A stretch of 64,000 nucleotides of DNA from Candidatus Thiobius zoothamnicola (GTDB lineage Bacteria > Pseudomonadota > Gammaproteobacteria > Chromatiales > Chromatiaceae): NCBI GenBank assembly GCA_030826945.1, contig JAPQLC010000005.1, forward strand, positions 1-64,000. Reading direction: 5' to 3'. The position numbers were made by a program, and so were the translations under genes. Positions 1-8,397 of this stretch are shown here, in pieces (positions within the stretch are counted from its first letter, which is position 1; every line of letters starts with the position of its first letter). The notes below the pieces were generated by a model, which saw nothing but the letters and a program-made list of their open reading frames with translations, was not told the origin of the DNA and searched no databases.

Positions 1-60
1 TATCAACAACTCATCCAGGCTGCTTGATTTGTCTCATAGGTACTGAACCAGCACACAGGC

Positions 61-88
61 TTGAAGTCAAATGCCAGTCAGGTATAAT
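61..88 (+). promoter_or_regulatory. sigma70-type promoter for tRNA-Lys
   Basis: TTGAAG at 61-66 and a perfect TATAAT at 83-88 are separated by 16 bases, followed by a GC-rich stretch (acgcgc) of the kind found at stringently controlled stable-RNA promoters. It lies about 70 bases upstream of the tRNA and points toward it. No gene is visible in 1-160 apart from this element. Confidence 0.7.
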
Positions 89-160
89 ACGCGCTTCCTG
101 TATTTTTGATGATCCATACCTCTTCCTTTGGTGATCAAGATTGCAGGTTTCATCAAATCC

Positions 161-236
161 GGGTCGTTAGCTCAGTTGGTAGAGCAGTTGACTTTTAATC
201 AATTGGTCGGGCGTTCGAATCGCCCACGACCCACCA
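161..236 (+). tRNA. tRNA-Lys (UUU anticodon)
   Basis: A full cloverleaf can be folded: the acceptor stem GGGTCGT (161-167) pairs with ACGACCC (226-232). The D arm contains AGCTCAGTTGGTAGAGC, the anticodon loop CTTTTAA carries TTT at 194-196, and the T arm contains GTTCGAATC. The discriminator A at 233 is followed by an encoded CCA (234-236). It charges lysine for AAA/AAG codons. It is a single tRNA rather than part of a tRNA cluster, with a promoter upstream and a terminator downstream. Confidence 0.97.
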
Positions 237-244
237 ATTAAATC

Positions 245-276
245 AAGGCTTGGCAGCTTGCTGCCAAGCCTTTTTT
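245..276 (+). terminator. rho-independent terminator after tRNA-Lys
   Basis: A perfect 12-bp stem (aaggcttggcag at 245-256, ctgccaagcctt at 261-272) with a 4-base loop runs into a T tract. It sits 9 bases after the tRNA CCA end. The A-rich 5' flank means it may also help terminate the leftward gene at 330-497. Confidence 0.9.
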
Positions 277-329
277 ATTGGCGGTATCAATTTTGCGGTG
301 GTGTGGTTTTTACCGGGTGGATATTATGC

Positions 330-497
330 TTAGCTGAGGAACAGCTTAACCACGCCAACCAGCGCCAAAGTCAAGGTTGCGGTAACGACAATAGGGTACA
401 GCAGAGTTTCGCGGTTAAGCTTGGCGGTTTCAGCCATCAACTTGGCGATTTCTGCTTGGGTTTTTTCGTGTTGATCAAGTTCAGGATTAATATTCAT
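330..497 (-). CDS. small C-tail-anchored membrane protein, 55 aa
   Basis: This is a 55-codon leftward reading frame with ATG at 497-495 and TAA at 330-332. AAGGTG sits 6 bases before the ATG as a ribosome binding site. The product is MNINPELDQHEKTQAEIAKL followed by a charged amphipathic helix rich in K, E and A (to about residue 31), then one hydrophobic segment (about residues 33-53) ending in KLFLS. This layout fits a tail-anchored inner-membrane microprotein with a short cytoplasmic helix. I know of similar short unnamed proteins in gammaproteobacteria but no function. It ends 54 bases from the tRNA terminator. Confidence 0.65.
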   Translation of the reverse strand: MNINPELDQHEKTQAEIAKLMAETAKLNRETLLYPIVVTATLTLALVGVVKLFLS

Positions 498-643
498 GTC
501 TTCACCTTTTGGTGGTTATAAGAATTGCGATCACTCTTCTCTAAAGCGTCAAACAAGCAGTCACTTTCATACTCACACCATACGCTCTGATTCCAGAATC
601 ATTCTCACCCTGATAAGAGAATACATTAAAGAAACAGGAGCGG

Positions 644-730
644 ATGATTGATTTCTTTGCAACGCAAAATGGCGCAGGATCTGAGAAAATAATTTTCGAT
701 GAGATAAGTCGCTTTGGAGACGAACATTGA
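644..730 (+). CDS. 28-codon upstream ORF coupled to panB
   Basis: The ATG at 644 follows AGGAGCGG, a better ribosome site than the one in front of panB. The frame runs 28 codons (starting MIDFFATQNG, ending RFGDEH) and its TGA (728-730) overlaps the TTG start of panB (727-729) as TTGA. That arrangement is typical of translational coupling. No regulatory codon run is visible, so it is not an obvious amino-acid attenuator. It may be a non-functional leader or a real micropeptide; no homology is recognised. Confidence 0.4.
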   Translation: MIDFFATQNGAGSEKIIFDEISRFGDEH

Positions 731-1485
731 AACTAAGGCCTCAAGATTTTATTGGGCAGAAGGGCGGGAAACCTATCGCGATGTTAACCGCCTATACGTG
801 TCCTGTTGCGAAAGCCGTTCAACAGGCGGGTATTAGCGTGATTCTGGTCGGTGATTCTGTCGGCATGGTTGAAATGGGTTTTGACTCAACCCGCGATGTC
901 ACAATGGATCATATGGTTTACCACGTCGGTGCTGTGCGTCGCGGTGCGCCGGAAATACATATTATCGGCGATTTGCCATATCAGGCGGATAAAGATCCGC
1001 AAACCGCACTGGTTAATGCGAGGCGCCTGCTGGACGCAGGAGCGGATAGCGTGAAGCTTGAGGGGGCCAAAATCAAGGTTATCCAGTGCTTGGTTGAGAG
1101 TGACATCGCTGTTGTCGGGCACACGGGTTTAACCCCGCAAACGGCTGCAAATTTCAAACGCGTCGGCGGCACGCAAGCTGAGGCGGTTCAAGTCATGGCG
1201 GATGCCAAAGCCATCGCATCTGCTGGTGCTTTTATGTTGGTGATAGAGCATGTGCCCGGCGCATTGGCGTCCGAGATTTCAAGCGCGTTAAGTATCCCAA
1301 CCATTGGCATCGGCGCTGGTTCAGCCTGTGATGGCCAAGTGCTGGTGATCAATGATGTGGTCGGGTTAGGGGATTACTGGCCGCCGTTTTCCAAACAATA
1401 TGCCCAGACCAGCCAGATTCTTATCAGCGCTGCTGAGACCTTCATCGCTGAAGTCGAGAGTCGCGCTTTCCCCGTCAATCGATAA
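727..1485 (+). CDS. panB: 3-methyl-2-oxobutanoate hydroxymethyltransferase (PanB)
   Basis: PanB transfers a hydroxymethyl group from 5,10-methylene-tetrahydrofolate to 2-oxoisovalerate, giving ketopantoate, the first committed step to pantothenate and coenzyme A. The 252-residue product is close to the usual 260-odd. It shows the family blocks: the N-terminal MLTAYT, the metal-binding GDSVGM, FDSTRDVTMDHM with AVRRG, VKLEG, the GHTGLTPQ loop, VIEHVP and IGIGAG. The TTG start is chosen because GGAGA precedes it by 6 bases and the family N terminus begins here. No panC or panD is in the window. The 3' end overlaps the convergent DUF1826 gene by 11 bases. The enzyme is cytosolic. Confidence 0.93.
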   Translation: MKLRPQDFIGQKGGKPIAMLTAYTCPVAKAVQQAGISVILVGDSVGMVEMGFDSTRDVTMDHMVYHVGAVRRGAPEIHIIGDLPYQADKDPQTALVNARRLLDAGADSVKLEGAKIKVIQCLVESDIAVVGHTGLTPQTAANFKRVGGTQAEAVQVMADAKAIASAGAFMLVIEHVPGALASEISSALSIPTIGIGAGSACDGQVLVINDVVGLGDYWPPFSKQYAQTSQILISAAETFIAEVESRAFPVNR

Positions 1486-2131
1486 AATCCAAGGTCAATA
1501 ACAAACGATTCCCTTTATTGGCTACTTTTGGCGAGCGATGAACCAACCCCGCATTTTCATTGCCTTGCCAAAGCATGCCTTTGAGCAAGGCGACATCTCC
1601 GCAATTCAGTTGCTGGATGTCATGTTGGTGTGGGTAAAGACCCGATTGATGGTCAGCTTGTCCGTCAGCGCCTTCTCCCAGTTTTGTGCGATTCACGACC
1701 TCATGAGGCAGCCATTCTGTTGCCACGCCTTGATAGGTGGTGACCAGACGACAAGGAATCCGATCCACATGGAATTTCGGGCACATGGCGTGATCCAGAA
1801 TTTTCAAGCGCAAGCCTGCGCGTTTAAGTTCAAACAAATAGCAAAACATCTCCACCAGTTCGGCGATATTCTCGCGCAATCCGGCTTGCTCATCAGTGCC
1901 GAACGATTCACGCAGGTTTGCAAGCGCATTTTGCGGGGTGACGACCCTTTCAGTGCGGAATGTCGGATTTAAGGCTGAAAAATCTTTCACCGAATCTTGC
2001 AGACTGGCGGATAACTCACGCTGCCAAATGGCGATATGGATATCCTCTTGATAAATATCGCTGAAAATCGTCGGTTCCACACCTTGCGCCAGATGTTGAC
2101 AGGTGAGTGGCATTGAGTTTGCCTCAATCAT
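1475..2131 (-). CDS. DUF1826 family protein, partner of zigA
   Basis: This is a 218-residue protein of the DUF1826 family. The start is placed at 2131 because this ATG overlaps the TGA of the upstream gene as ATGA; an extension to 2218 would lie wholly inside zigA. Visible family features include [32 protein letters not shown], a C-terminal CGDVALLKG block and GLVHRSP. Many His and Cys residues suggest metal binding. The biochemical role is unknown. From general knowledge, such genes often sit beside COG0523 GTPases in zinc-responsive loci, which is the case here: it forms a translationally coupled operon with zigA behind a Zur-like operator. Confidence 0.75.
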   Translation of the reverse strand: MIEANSMPLTCQHLAQGVEPTIFSDIYQEDIHIAIWQRELSASLQDSVKDFSALNPTFRTERVVTPQNALANLRESFGTDEQAGLRENIAELVEMFCYLFELKRAGLRLKILDHAMCPKFHVDRIPCRLVTTYQGVATEWLPHEVVNRTKLGEGADGQADHQSGLYPHQHDIQQLNCGDVALLKGMLWQGNENAGLVHRSPKVANKGNRLLLTLDFID

Positions 2132-3336
2132 GCTTTCTGCTCCCAGGCCGGAAAAGGATCGTTCAACGCCGTCCAGTAGGCTTTGCCGCGCAGCATCTCT
2201 TCCTCGCTCAAGAGGCAATCATTCAAAGCTTGGGTGATGGCCTCCTGATCCAGTCCCTGGCCGATAAAAACCAACTCCTGACGCATATCGCCAAAAGGCT
2301 CCACCCACTGTTCCTTGATGGAGGCGAGATAATCCTCATTGGTCGGCCAGTTTTCTTTCGGCACGGCTTTCCAGAACATGCCGGCGAAACCGTAGTGCGC
2401 AATGCCGCCAGCCTGACTCCACTGACCGGCAAACTCAGGGCGCGAAGCCAACCAGAAATAACCTTTGGAACGAATCAGCTTGCCGTAATCTTCGGTGCTG
2501 TGCAGAAACTGGTGGAACTTCTCTGGATGGAAAGGCCGCCGCGCGACATAACTGAAACTGCTGATGCCGTATTCCTCCGTTTCGGGCACATGCTCGCCGC
2601 GCATTTCCTTGAGCCAGCCTGGTGCTTGCTGCGCACGCTCGAAATCAAATAAGTGGGTGTTGAGTACGGCCTCAATATCGACTTGTCCCTGCGTGATCGG
2701 GATGATGTTGGCGTGCGTATTGAGTGTTTTCAGGATGGCGGTCAGGCGTTCGATATCGGCTGTTTCCACTAAATCGATCTTGCTGATGAGGATGACATCA
2801 GCGAATTCGACTTGATCAACCAATAAATCGGCCACACTGCGCTCATCTTCCTCGCCGAGAGACTCACCGGTATCCTGTAAGGATTGGGCTTCTTCGTAAT
2901 CCTTCAGGAAATTCACCGCATCCACCACCGTCACCATCGTATCCAGATCGGCGATGTCAGATAACGAAACACCCTTTTCATCCGCGAAAGTGAAAGTTTC
3001 GGCCACTGGTAAAGGCTCGGAAATGCCCGTGGATTCAATCACCAGATAATCGAAGCGCCCATCCTGCGCAAGCTTGTTGACTTCCTCCAACAGGTCTTCA
3101 CGTAAGGTGCAGCAAATGCAGCCATTACTCATTTCCACCAACTTCTCTTCACTGCGATTGAGCGAAACTTCACTTTGCACAATTGCCGAATCAATGTTGA
3201 TTTCACTCATATCATTCACAATCACCGCCACTTTCTTACCTTGTCGGTTATTCAGAATATGGCTGAGCACTGTGGTTTTGCCTGCGCCAAGAAAGCCTGA
3301 CAGCACGGTGACGGGGAGTTTGCGGGTTTGGGGCAT
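2128..3336 (-). CDS. zigA: COG0523/CobW-type zinc metallochaperone GTPase (ZigA-like)
   Basis: This is a 402-residue P-loop GTPase of the CobW/COG0523 family. The Walker A GFLGAGKT lies at residues 14-21, the metal-binding CxCC (NGCICC) at 71-76, and the guanine-specificity region contains SKIDL. An acidic patch and the CobW C-terminal domain ([12 protein letters not shown]) follow. Length and the CxCC fit the ZigA subgroup, proposed to deliver zinc to client enzymes under zinc starvation. A near-perfect Zur-like palindrome about 50 bases upstream of the ATG supports zinc control. It is the first gene of a two-gene operon with DUF1826. An alternative reading is another COG0523 metallochaperone (cobalt or nitrile hydratase type), less likely given the operator. 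Confidence 0.85.
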   Translation of the reverse strand: MPQTRKLPVTVLSGFLGAGKTTVLSHILNNRQGKKVAVIVNDMSEINIDSAIVQSEVSLNRSEEKLVEMSNGCICCTLREDLLEEVNKLAQDGRFDYLVIESTGISEPLPVAETFTFADEKGVSLSDIADLDTMVTVVDAVNFLKDYEEAQSLQDTGESLGEEDERSVADLLVDQVEFADVILISKIDLVETADIERLTAILKTLNTHANIIPITQGQVDIEAVLNTHLFDFERAQQAPGWLKEMRGEHVPETEEYGISSFSYVARRPFHPEKFHQFLHSTEDYGKLIRSKGYFWLASRPEFAGQWSQAGGIAHYGFAGMFWKAVPKENWPTNEDYLASIKEQWVEPFGDMRQELVFIGQGLDQEAITQALNDCLLSEEEMLRGKAYWTALNDPFPAWEQKA

Positions 3337-3385
3337 AAGGATTTTCGCTTGGATGGAAGACGGGTGAAACGGGAGAATAGCATAA

Positions 3386-3404
3386 GACGATATATTATAA
3401 CGTC
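3386..3404 (-). promoter_or_regulatory. Zur-like operator upstream of zigA
   Basis: The 19-base inverted repeat (+ strand GACGATATATTATAACGTC) is symmetric as GACGNTATANTATANCGTC. Read on the minus strand, its core GTTATAATATATC matches the gammaproteobacterial Zur consensus GTTATANTATAAC at 11 of the 12 specified bases. It is centred about 60 bases upstream of the zigA ATG, where an operator overlapping the promoter is expected. Confidence 0.7.
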
Positions 3405-3432
3405 GTGGATTTGTGAGGCAGGCGTGACGCGT

Positions 3433-3456
3433 GATTCCCGCCTGCGCAGGAATGAC
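3433..3456. repeat. short dispersed palindromic element
   Basis: The stretch attcccgcctgcgcaggaat with a trailing gac contains the perfect palindrome cctgcgcagg. It resembles small intergenic palindromes that recur in many proteobacterial genomes. It lies between the 5' end of zigA and the 3' end of the NLR-like gene. Only one copy was seen in this window, so its repeat nature is inferred. Confidence 0.35.
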
Positions 3457-3468
3457 TGGTGTGTTTCT

Positions 3469-6400
3469 TTAACTCGGTGGCTGAAAAGCTTCCATCGGAT
3501 ACATCATCCATGTGTTGGAATCGGGCATGGGGGCATGCCAGCCCAACCAACGCCAGGCGTCTTCACTGTAATGCATCCAGCGGCGGTTCGGGCCGTCCGG
3601 ATCCTGCCAGACGACCCAATTGCCTTCAGGCAGCAGCTCAATCATATGAGTGGTGCAGACTTGGTTCAGATCGCGGATGTCCCAGAAGCGGATGGTTTTG
3701 TCATCTGACCCGGATGCCAGCCACAGGCCTTGCGGATCAACGGCTAAAGCACGAACTTGACCAGTGTGCCCTTCCAGCACTTGGCGGCACTGGCCGGATT
3801 CGACATCCCACACGCGCACCGTTTGATCACTTGACCCCGACGCCAGCCATTGGCCTTGTGGATCGACCGCCAGGGCGTTAACCCAGTCGGTATGACCTTC
3901 CAGCACTTGGCGGCACTGGCCGGATTGGATATCCCACAAGCGCACCGTTTGATCCCACCCTGCCGACGTTAACCACTGGCCTTGTGGATCGACCGCCAGG
4001 GTGTTAACCCGGTCGGTATGGCCTGCTAGCACTTGGTGACACTGGCCGGATTCGACATCCCACAAGCGCACGGTCTGGTCAAACGATCCCGACGCGAGCC
4101 ATTGGCCGTGCGGATCGACCGCCAGAGTGCTAACTGAGTTGGTATGACCCTCTAGCACCTGGTGGCACTGGCCAGATTCGACATTCCACAAGCGCACAGT
4201 CCGGTCACTCGATCCTGATGCCAGCCACTGGCCGTGCGGATCCACCGCCAGGGCGTTAACTGAACCGGTATGATCCTCTAACACTTGATGGAGCTGTCCA
4301 GATTGAGTGTTCCATAAACGCACGATCTTGTCTTTGCCTCCTGATATTAGCCATAGTCCTTGCGGATCAGACGCCAGGGCATTGACTGGGCCAGTATAAC
4401 CTTCAAGTACCTGGCGGCATTGGCCGGGTTGGATATTCCATAAGTGAACTGTCTGCTCAACTATTCCGGAAGCTACCCACAGCCCCTGCGGACCCAGCAT
4501 CAGAATGGAAGCTGAGCCTATATGATTTTCTAACACTAAGTGGCACTGACTGGATTGTGTGTCGAATAAGTGTACTATTTGATCAATTGTTCCAATTGCT
4601 GACCACCGAATGAGGGTTGGGTAGGTATGGCTTTCCAATACTTGGCGGCATTGACCGGATTGGATATCCCATAAGCATACGGTTTGATCAGCTCCTCCTG
4701 ACGCCAGCCATTGGCCTTGTGGAGCAGCAGATAGGATGTTGACTGAGGTGTTATGGCCTTCCAGCACCTGGCGGCACTGGCCAGACTGGATATCCCACAC
4801 GCGCACGGTCTCATCATGTCCCCCCGATGCTAACCACAGGCCTTGCGGATCAACGGCTAAAGCACGAACTTGACCAATGTGCCCTTCTAGCACTTGTTGG
4901 CATTGGCCAGATTGGACATCCCATAGGCGTATGGTTTGATCACTTGATCCTGATGCCAGCCACAGGCCTTGCGGATCAACGGCTAAAGCACGAACTTGAC
5001 CAGTGTGCCCTTCCAGCACATGGCGGCACTGGCTGGACTGGATATCCCACACGTGCACAGTTTTATCACTTGATCCCGACGCGAGCCATTGGCCATGTGG
5101 ATCCACCGCCAGGGCGAGAACAGAGTCGTTATGACTTGCCAATACCTGGTTGCATTGGCCGGACTGGGTATTCCACACGCGCACGGTCTGATCATCCGAT
5201 GCCGACGCCAACCATTGGCCGTGCGGATCCACCATCAGGGCGTTAACCGAGCCAGTATGGCCCTCCAGCACATGGCGGCACTGGCTGGACTGGAGATCCC
5301 ACAAGCGGACGGTCTGATCATCCGCGCCCGATGCCAGCCAGTGACCCTGCGGATCGACCGTCAGGGCACTAACCCATCCAGCATGGCCCGTTATTGAGCA
5401 AGGAGCGGGTGAATTATTAATCATGATTTGATTTGGCGTGAATAAATCAGGCAGTTGGTGGTCTGCAAAACCTTGGGGTAAATCGGTCTGGTTTGGTGGT
5501 GGCGACCAGTGTGTATGGTATAGCCTGGCTTGGCTAAAGTCGGCACCTAAAGTACTGCAATGGTGGAGCTTGACGCCCGTCAGGTTGGATTCATCAGCCT
5601 GGATTTGGTCCAGTCGGCATTGGTCAAACAGTGACCGACTGAGGTCGGTTTGATGAAATCTGGCACCAGTGAAATCGAGCTTTTTGAATTGGCAATTAAT
5701 CATGGTTGACAAACTCAGATCCGCGCCGCGCCAGTTGAGGGTGTCGCCTTTTTTCGCCTGAATGATTAATCCGTTGACATTGGCGCCTTGCAATTGAAAG
5801 CCTTGAAACTCAGCGCCTGGGTAATTTTGTTGATAGGCATGCAGGGCATAGTGCAGGGTGAGTTCACTGGCTTGTGGGTGGTACTGGCTGCGTATCAGCG
5901 TCAGAGTTTGCAAACAGGCTTGCGTATCGCGCGCGGCGATCAGTTCACCGAGAAAATTGAGCGTTTCAGCACTGGGCGGCTTGATAGCCCAGATGTCGGG
6001 TTGGGCCTTGACCAGAGCGCGATGCAGCGCGCGCGCCAGGAAATATTCCATGATGGAGGTATGGGCGAAACGAAAGTGATCATCGTTGGCATGGACGATA
6101 AAGGTGGCATTGCGTAGATCCTGTTGCAGGATGTCCAGACCGCTTTCTTTCTCAATAAAGTGCCGATATTGCATTTCCCAGCGCCTGTCGTCCAGTAATT
6201 GGTCAATTAACCAATTTTCGATGGCCTGGTAATCGAGCGATTTGATTTGTTCAACCCATAGTTTGTAGGCCAAACGTTCCATCAGTAGCAGTTTGTGTTC
6301 CCGTTTCAGGCGATGTTTGGGGTTATCCCTTTGGGTCCATTGATCAACCATATTGTCATACAGGTCGGCCACGCTGATTTTTTTGCCGGTTTTCTGGATG

Positions 6401-8250
6401 GCTTCCAGATGTTCGACCTGGTTCTGGATCAGTTTTAAGTTGTAGGGTCGGCTGGACAGTTCGCGCAAATCGTGAATTTCATCCAGCATTTTGATGATTC
6501 GTACAGCCTGCGCCGGATCATCCTGAAAGACTTGTTGGAAATAACCTTCGATTTGTTCGGCATCGAAGGGTAACAAAGTGATCCACAGATAATCCTGGGA
6601 TTTGACCATTTCGCGTTGTTGGCCGGACAGGGCGTTGATTTGGTCTTGCAAGGTTTGGAAGAAATGGCTGCGGCAGGTCATCAGCAGGCGACCACAGCCG
6701 TCCGGTCTTGGCCTGGCGTGGTCGTTGTCAGCCGATTTCCAGGCGATTGGCGGCAGAATGCTCCACAGGCGTTGAATGAACAGGTTGCATTGATCCGGCG
6801 TCAAGCGGTTCATGACTTCATCCAGGCCGTCAAAGATCACCAGCCCTTTTTGGTGTTGCGCCAGGTATTGAATGTCTTCGACGGTGGGGTGCTGAGCGCC
6901 GACCGGCAGATTGTAGGCGTTGGTTAAAATATGCGCCAACATGTCGCCCAGTTCGGGCAGGCCACCCGCTGCCCAGTCCCAATTCATGCTATTGACGTGA
7001 CGTAAGTCCAGATAGACTGGAAAGGGGAGGTCTGGCTCGTCCTGATGTTGCAACAGGTGGCGGGTCAATCGTTGGCTGAGGGTGGTTTTGCCCATGCCCA
7101 GCTCGCCGAAAATGGCGCAGATCGTGCTGCCTTTATCGTCTTTCAGCCATCTTAGTAAAAAGGGCAGGGCGCTTTGTTCTGCTTTGACGCCCTGGCAACG
7201 AATAGGCTGTTCCATGACGTGCGCGGGAATGGCGTCGTCTTGCTGGCGCGGGTCCTGGGTCAAATGGCGTAGCTTGGCTTGGCGTACGGCTTCCTGGCTC
7301 ATTGGTTTTGTTTCCAGTGAGTTGAATTGTTGTTCTATAGCAGACAGGATTTGTTCAGCGACCTGGTTCACCCAATCCGCTTTTTTATGATGGTTTCGTT
7401 TGATCCAGGCTTTGTTGTCCGCATCCTGAGCGATTTTTTTACCTGCCAATACGGTGCCCGTCAGTTGGTCTGGTTGAACCTGATGCATTAAGAGTGGCAC
7501 TAAAGGCCGGTCAGCAAGGAATGCGTTATCTTCTTTTAACTGAAGCACCAGCTTCGGGCTGAGCAGAAACAGCATGAAATCGGCTTGTCTGATGATTTCT
7601 TGTTGCGCCTCTTTCGTTGTCAGTTCACCAACCGGAATATCGTCGTAATCCAGTTGGCGCCATTTTTTATCAGCCAGTTCAAATTGGTGGTTTAAATCCT
7701 CAGCCAGTTGTTGTGCGTCTTTTTTATCAGCTTCGTTATAAATCACCAGATAGCTCCGTTCATAATCGGCGATTTGAATGGATTGTTCCTGCGCATTTTC
7801 AGAGCCTTGGATTGCGCCTTCGTTATATACCGTGAGCCGGGCTTCGGCTTTGTCCCGCGCCTCGAACCAGAAACGGCGGTTATGTGGATCCGCATTGCGG
7901 TTTTGATCGACCAGCAGTCGTAATGCTTCATTTTTTTCAGCGGCCTTTTGCGCCAGGGTATCGCGGAATTTTTTGAATGCCTTGTCGGCTTTGGTTTTTT
8001 CAGCCGGACTATTCGCCGATTGAGGAAACAGTCTGGCGTAGGCTTGCGCATAGTTGATATAGCCCTGGCCGTCCATCAGTTCGATCAGGTGCTGGATGCG
8101 TGTTTGGGCTGCCTCGCTGAAGGCGTGCTTTTTCAGTAATGCCTGTAACAAGGTTTGTACGACATGTTTGGGGGCTGGGGACAGGAGTTGGGTCATGTGG
8201 TTTGTCGTCAGGTTGGGTTCTGGTTCGCCATTTGATCGCCAATATAGCAT
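3469..8250 (-). CDS. giant NLR-like protein: TIR-like, NACHT, pentapeptide-like, 14 WD40 repeats
   Basis: The 1593-residue product has a helical N-terminal region (to about residue 160), a TIR/SLOG-like sensor or effector fold (about 165-310, beginning SYLVIYNEADKKDAQQL), then a NACHT ATPase with Walker A GELGMGKTT (about 387) and Walker B GLVIFDGLDE (about 474). A pentapeptide-like stretch (about 815-925) follows, then fourteen about 42-residue WD40 units (951-1529), enough for two seven-bladed propellers, and a 64-residue tail. This is the architecture of bacterial STAND/NLR proteins, several of which sense phage and trigger cell death. Propellers probably recognise the ligand while NACHT oligomerises. 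No clear Shine-Dalgarno precedes the ATG at 8250; ATG 8196 (MTQLLSPAPK) is an equally good start. A TIR protein lies 1.3 kb upstream. Confidence 0.88.
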   Translation of the reverse strand: MLYWRSNGEPEPNLTTNHMTQLLSPAPKHVVQTLLQALLKKHAFSEAAQTRIQHLIELMDGQGYINYAQAYARLFPQSANSPAEKTKADKAFKKFRDTLAQKAAEKNEALRLLVDQNRNADPHNRRFWFEARDKAEARLTVYNEGAIQGSENAQEQSIQIADYERSYLVIYNEADKKDAQQLAEDLNHQFELADKKWRQLDYDDIPVGELTTKEAQQEIIRQADFMLFLLSPKLVLQLKEDNAFLADRPLVPLLMHQVQPDQLTGTVLAGKKIAQDADNKAWIKRNHHKKADWVNQVAEQILSAIEQQFNSLETKPMSQEAVRQAKLRHLTQDPRQQDDAIPAHVMEQPIRCQGVKAEQSALPFLLRWLKDDKGSTICAIFGELGMGKTTLSQRLTRHLLQHQDEPDLPFPVYLDLRHVNSMNWDWAAGGLPELGDMLAHILTNAYNLPVGAQHPTVEDIQYLAQHQKGLVIFDGLDEVMNRLTPDQCNLFIQRLWSILPPIAWKSADNDHARPRPDGCGRLLMTCRSHFFQTLQDQINALSGQQREMVKSQDYLWITLLPFDAEQIEGYFQQVFQDDPAQAVRIIKMLDEIHDLRELSSRPYNLKLIQNQVEHLEAIQKTGKKISVADLYDNMVDQWTQRDNPKHRLKREHKLLLMERLAYKLWVEQIKSLDYQAIENWLIDQLLDDRRWEMQYRHFIEKESGLDILQQDLRNATFIVHANDDHFRFAHTSIMEYFLARALHRALVKAQPDIWAIKPPSAETLNFLGELIAARDTQACLQTLTLIRSQYHPQASELTLHYALHAYQQNYPGAEFQGFQLQGANVNGLIIQAKKGDTLNWRGADLSLSTMINCQFKKLDFTGARFHQTDLSRSLFDQCRLDQIQADESNLTGVKLHHCSTLGADFSQARLYHTHWSPPPNQTDLPQGFADHQLPDLFTPNQIMINNSPAPCSITGHAGWVSALTVDPQGHWLASGADDQTVRLWDLQSSQCRHVLEGHTGSVNALMVDPHGQWLASASDDQTVRVWNTQSGQCNQVLASHNDSVLALAVDPHGQWLASGSSDKTVHVWDIQSSQCRHVLEGHTGQVRALAVDPQGLWLASGSSDQTIRLWDVQSGQCQQVLEGHIGQVRALAVDPQGLWLASGGHDETVRVWDIQSGQCRQVLEGHNTSVNILSAAPQGQWLASGGADQTVCLWDIQSGQCRQVLESHTYPTLIRWSAIGTIDQIVHLFDTQSSQCHLVLENHIGSASILMLGPQGLWVASGIVEQTVHLWNIQPGQCRQVLEGYTGPVNALASDPQGLWLISGGKDKIVRLWNTQSGQLHQVLEDHTGSVNALAVDPHGQWLASGSSDRTVRLWNVESGQCHQVLEGHTNSVSTLAVDPHGQWLASGSFDQTVRLWDVESGQCHQVLAGHTDRVNTLAVDPQGQWLTSAGWDQTVRLWDIQSGQCRQVLEGHTDWVNALAVDPQGQWLASGSSDQTVRVWDVESGQCRQVLEGHTGQVRALAVDPQGLWLASGSDDKTIRFWDIRDLNQVCTTHMIELLPEGNWVVWQDPDGPNRRWMHYSEDAWRWLGWHAPMPDSNTWMMYPMEAFQPPS
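3664..5400 (-). repeat. 14 tandem WD40-coding repeats, 126-bp unit
   Basis: Fourteen in-frame units of about 126 bases encode CRQVLEGHTGxVxALAVDP followed by QGxWLASGSxDQTVRxWDxQ. Most are strongly alike at DNA level, pointing to recent duplication or gene conversion. The first unit is two codons short. The seventh is seven codons short and has lost the GH and DP signatures; the eighth is also eroded (ILMLGPQGLWVASGIVEQTV). The eroded pair falls at the junction of the two inferred seven-blade propellers. Confidence 0.9.
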
Positions 8251-8397
8251 ATTGACTGGCTAAACAAATCGATTAAGTAGATATAAAGTAGATACTGTGC
8301 GTGCTGTACTGCCGTGTCGCTAAAACCGAACGGTGTTCTATACTTGACATGAAAACCCTTCCATTTGTCAGTAAAAATCACGCATGAGAAAACCGTT

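Noticed and set aside
161-245. tRNA-Lys as an integration site for a genomic island
   Set aside because: No integrase gene and no repeat of the tRNA 3' end was noticed in the window.
258-521. 87-aa plus-strand frame over the terminator and small gene
   Set aside because: Antisense to a better-supported 55-aa gene with a ribosome site; composition is not protein-like.
3664-5400. Regular 126-bp tandem repeats that could be mistaken for a CRISPR or satellite array
   Set aside because: They are in frame, encode WD40 blades and have no spacer structure.
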